From contig JABABH010000089.1 in assembly GCA_014238325.1 (NCBI GenBank), forward strand, positions 1-7,692: a stretch of 7,692 nucleotides of DNA. The letters run 5' to 3'. The notes beneath the pieces were generated by a model. It had not been told where the DNA came from, ran no database searches, and saw nothing but the letters and a program-made list of their open reading frames with translations. Within the stretch, counting starts at the first letter, position 1, and every line of letters starts with the position of its first letter. The position numbers and the translations under genes are program-made. This DNA is from Coxiellaceae bacterium (GTDB lineage Bacteria; Pseudomonadota; Gammaproteobacteria; Coxiellales; Coxiellaceae). Positions 6,817 through 7,692 of the stretch are shown piece by piece.

Positions 6817-7137
6817 ATGAATAAAAAATTATTGACTACAGCAGTCATCGGTTCTGCTATGATGTTTTTTGCCGCGGGTTGTAGTAATCCACAAGCTATG
6901 CCACGTAGTGATATGACCTATCCACCTTCTATGGGGAAAATGGATGGTTCATATACTCGTATGGCTAATCATTGTTGTGCTGCGGTGAGACGATATGGCT
7001 GCCATGCGATGAATATGGATGTGTGTAAGCGAATGAAGTGTCATTGTAATGGCCCGCTTGCTCCAGGTTGCAGCCAAATGCTGAAAAAATGCGGCATGAG
7101 AATGCATTGCTGCGCAAAAGCTCATAACCATCGTTAA
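6817..7137 (+). CDS. Small Cys/His/Met-rich lipoprotein of unknown function
   Basis: I do not recognise the family. The 106-residue product has a lipoprotein signal: positively charged start (NKK), hydrophobic core (about 5-20) and a lipobox ending A-A-G-C with the lipidated Cys at 22. Ser at +2 suggests outer-membrane sorting rather than inner-membrane retention. The mature part has ten more Cys (53, 54, 62, 70, 75, 77, 85, 92, 98, 99), several next to His (HCC at 52-54, CH at 62-63, CHC at 75-77, HCC at 97-99), plus about eleven Met and many Lys/Arg, and few acidic residues. Cys spacing is nearly mirror-symmetric, with a CC pair at each end. This fits either a periplasmic metal binder (copper or zinc are typical for Cys/His/Met) or a compact disulfide-bonded protein. 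Both are inference. A plausible promoter, a ribosome site and a strong terminator make it a real single-gene unit. Confidence 0.85.
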   Translation: MNKKLLTTAVIGSAMMFFAAGCSNPQAMPRSDMTYPPSMGKMDGSYTRMANHCCAAVRRYGCHAMNMDVCKRMKCHCNGPLAPGCSQMLKKCGMRMHCCAKAHNHR

Positions 7138-7165
7138 TGCGTTGGTAGCTATATAGCTTAGCGAG

Positions 7166-7202
7166 TCGCTGTCATGGATTTTTCTACGACAGCGATTTTT
7201 TT
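7166..7202 (+). terminator. Strong intrinsic terminator after the lipoprotein gene
   Basis: An 8-bp stem (TCGCTGTC at 7166-7173 with GACAGCGA at 7188-7195) continues past one A-C mismatch into four more pairs (TGGA with TCTA, including one G-T) around a TTTT loop, followed by seven T (7196-7202). It begins 28 bases after the lipoprotein stop. On the minus strand no T-run follows the stem, so it does not appear to serve the converging permease gene. Confidence 0.92.
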
Positions 7203-7257
7203 GGATCAATACGATGCTGCTCGCTTAGTGTTCCTCATGTATGCTGAAGGGTATCTC

Positions 7258-7692
7258 TCAGGTCTCGCGGAGCGTCGTCATCGGGTCGAGCCGTGATGCA
7301 CGATAAGCAGGATAAGCACCTGATATCACGCTCACGCATAAAGAGAGTGTGAATCCAAGAATAGGTGGAAGGTAGCATATCATAAAGGTCCATCCTGTTA
7401 TTAGGGTGAGTATTTTTGTGGCGAGGATACTGATGATGACTCCCATGATGCCACCTAAACCCCCTAATAGGGCAGATTCTACTAAAAATAACGATAGAAT
7501 ATTAGAGGGCGTCGCGCCTACAGCCATGCGAATCCCAATTTCATGATGCCGTTTACTGATAGAAAGTAGCATGAGATTCATAATTCCCAGACCCGCAATA
7601 AGTATAGAAATACTAGCAATAGATCGTAATAACCAATTTAAGCTATAACGTTGTTTTTTGATCAGTTCAGTGAGAGCGGCTGGAGTTTGAAA
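7258..7692 (-). CDS. MacB/FtsX-type ABC transporter permease, C-terminal end (runs off right edge)
   Basis: The visible 144 residues are the C-terminus of an inner-membrane permease; the frame stays open to the window edge, so the start, the periplasmic domain and any fused ATPase are not seen. The order matches the end of MacB: a helix (about residues 25-45, ISILIAGLGIMNLMLLS), the conserved cytoplasmic stretch KRHHEIGIRMAVGATPSNI (47-65), a helix (about 66-98), a last helix (about 104-125) and the terminal motif YPAYRASRLDPMTTLRE (127-143). E. coli MacB has the closely similar REIGIRMAVGA and ARLDPVDAL motifs (from memory). In the family these are mechanotransmission exporters working with a membrane-fusion protein and TolC to export peptides, toxins or lipids, or related lipoprotein/peptide permeases; which one cannot be told from this piece. 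It converges on the lipoprotein gene, and I see no terminator of its own in 7203-7257. Confidence 0.92.
   Translation of the reverse strand, partial: FQTPAALTELIKKQRYSLNWLLRSIASISILIAGLGIMNLMLLSISKRHHEIGIRMAVGATPSNILSLFLVESALLGGLGGIMGVIISILATKILTLITGWTFMICYLPPILGFTLSLCVSVISGAYPAYRASRLDPMTTLRET

Noticed and set aside
6798..6824. Eight-codon frame overlapping the lipoprotein start
   Set aside because: Its ATG precedes the AAGGA ribosome site, so that site serves the ATG at 6817; the overlap is a by-product of the Met-Asn start sequence.
6949..7209. 86-codon minus-strand frame opposite the lipoprotein gene
   Set aside because: It would cross the plus-strand terminator and is antisense to a gene with a clear signal peptide; its His and Met content only mirrors the Cys/His/Met codons of the other strand.
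6817..7692. Lipoprotein and MacB-type permease as parts of one export system
   Set aside because: They are on opposite strands, converge, and are separated by a strong terminator, so there is no operon evidence for a joint function.

Overview
The window looks like a moderately AT-rich gammaproteobacterial chromosome segment. The reasons are a QseBC/PmrAB-type two-component pair, a 1615-residue NAD-dependent glutamate dehydrogenase of the large (about 180 kDa) class, and a MacB-type ABC exporter permease. I cannot name the species. The gene set and AT-leaning codon use would suit an intracellular or Legionella/Coxiella-like lineage, but that is a guess from composition, not a measured placement.

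Layout. On the minus strand at the left edge is a two-gene operon: an OmpR-family response regulator (697-1386) followed after two bases by a QseC-like sensor kinase that starts on TTG at 694 and runs out of the window at base 1. The kinase therefore appears only as its input half: TM1, periplasmic loop, TM2 and HAMP-like linker. A 312-base divergent intergenic region (1387-1698) holds the response-regulator ribosome binding site, two inverted repeats and a perfect extended -10 for the next gene. The plus-strand gdhB gene (1699-6546) fills most of the window and is intact. A 270-base gap follows, with mutually exclusive hairpins, a short direct repeat and a plausible sigma70 promoter. It leads to a plus-strand 106-residue lipoprotein gene (6817-7137) whose mature part is very rich in Cys, His and Met. 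That gene ends in a strong intrinsic terminator (7166-7202). The minus-strand C-terminal end of a MacB/FtsX-type permease (7258-7692) converges on it and runs out of the right edge.

How the parts relate. The two-component pair senses something in the periplasm and should act on DNA through the OmpR-type regulator. Its position divergent from gdhB makes autoregulation and control of gdhB possible, but no convincing regulator box was seen. GdhB is a catabolic enzyme that turns glutamate into 2-oxoglutarate, NADH and ammonium, which suits an organism living on amino acids. The lipoprotein and the exporter permease are envelope components transcribed independently of each other.

Most of the window is ordinary. 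The least explained item is the small Cys/His/Met-rich lipoprotein, which matches no family I recognise. Next is the His-clustered periplasmic loop of the kinase.
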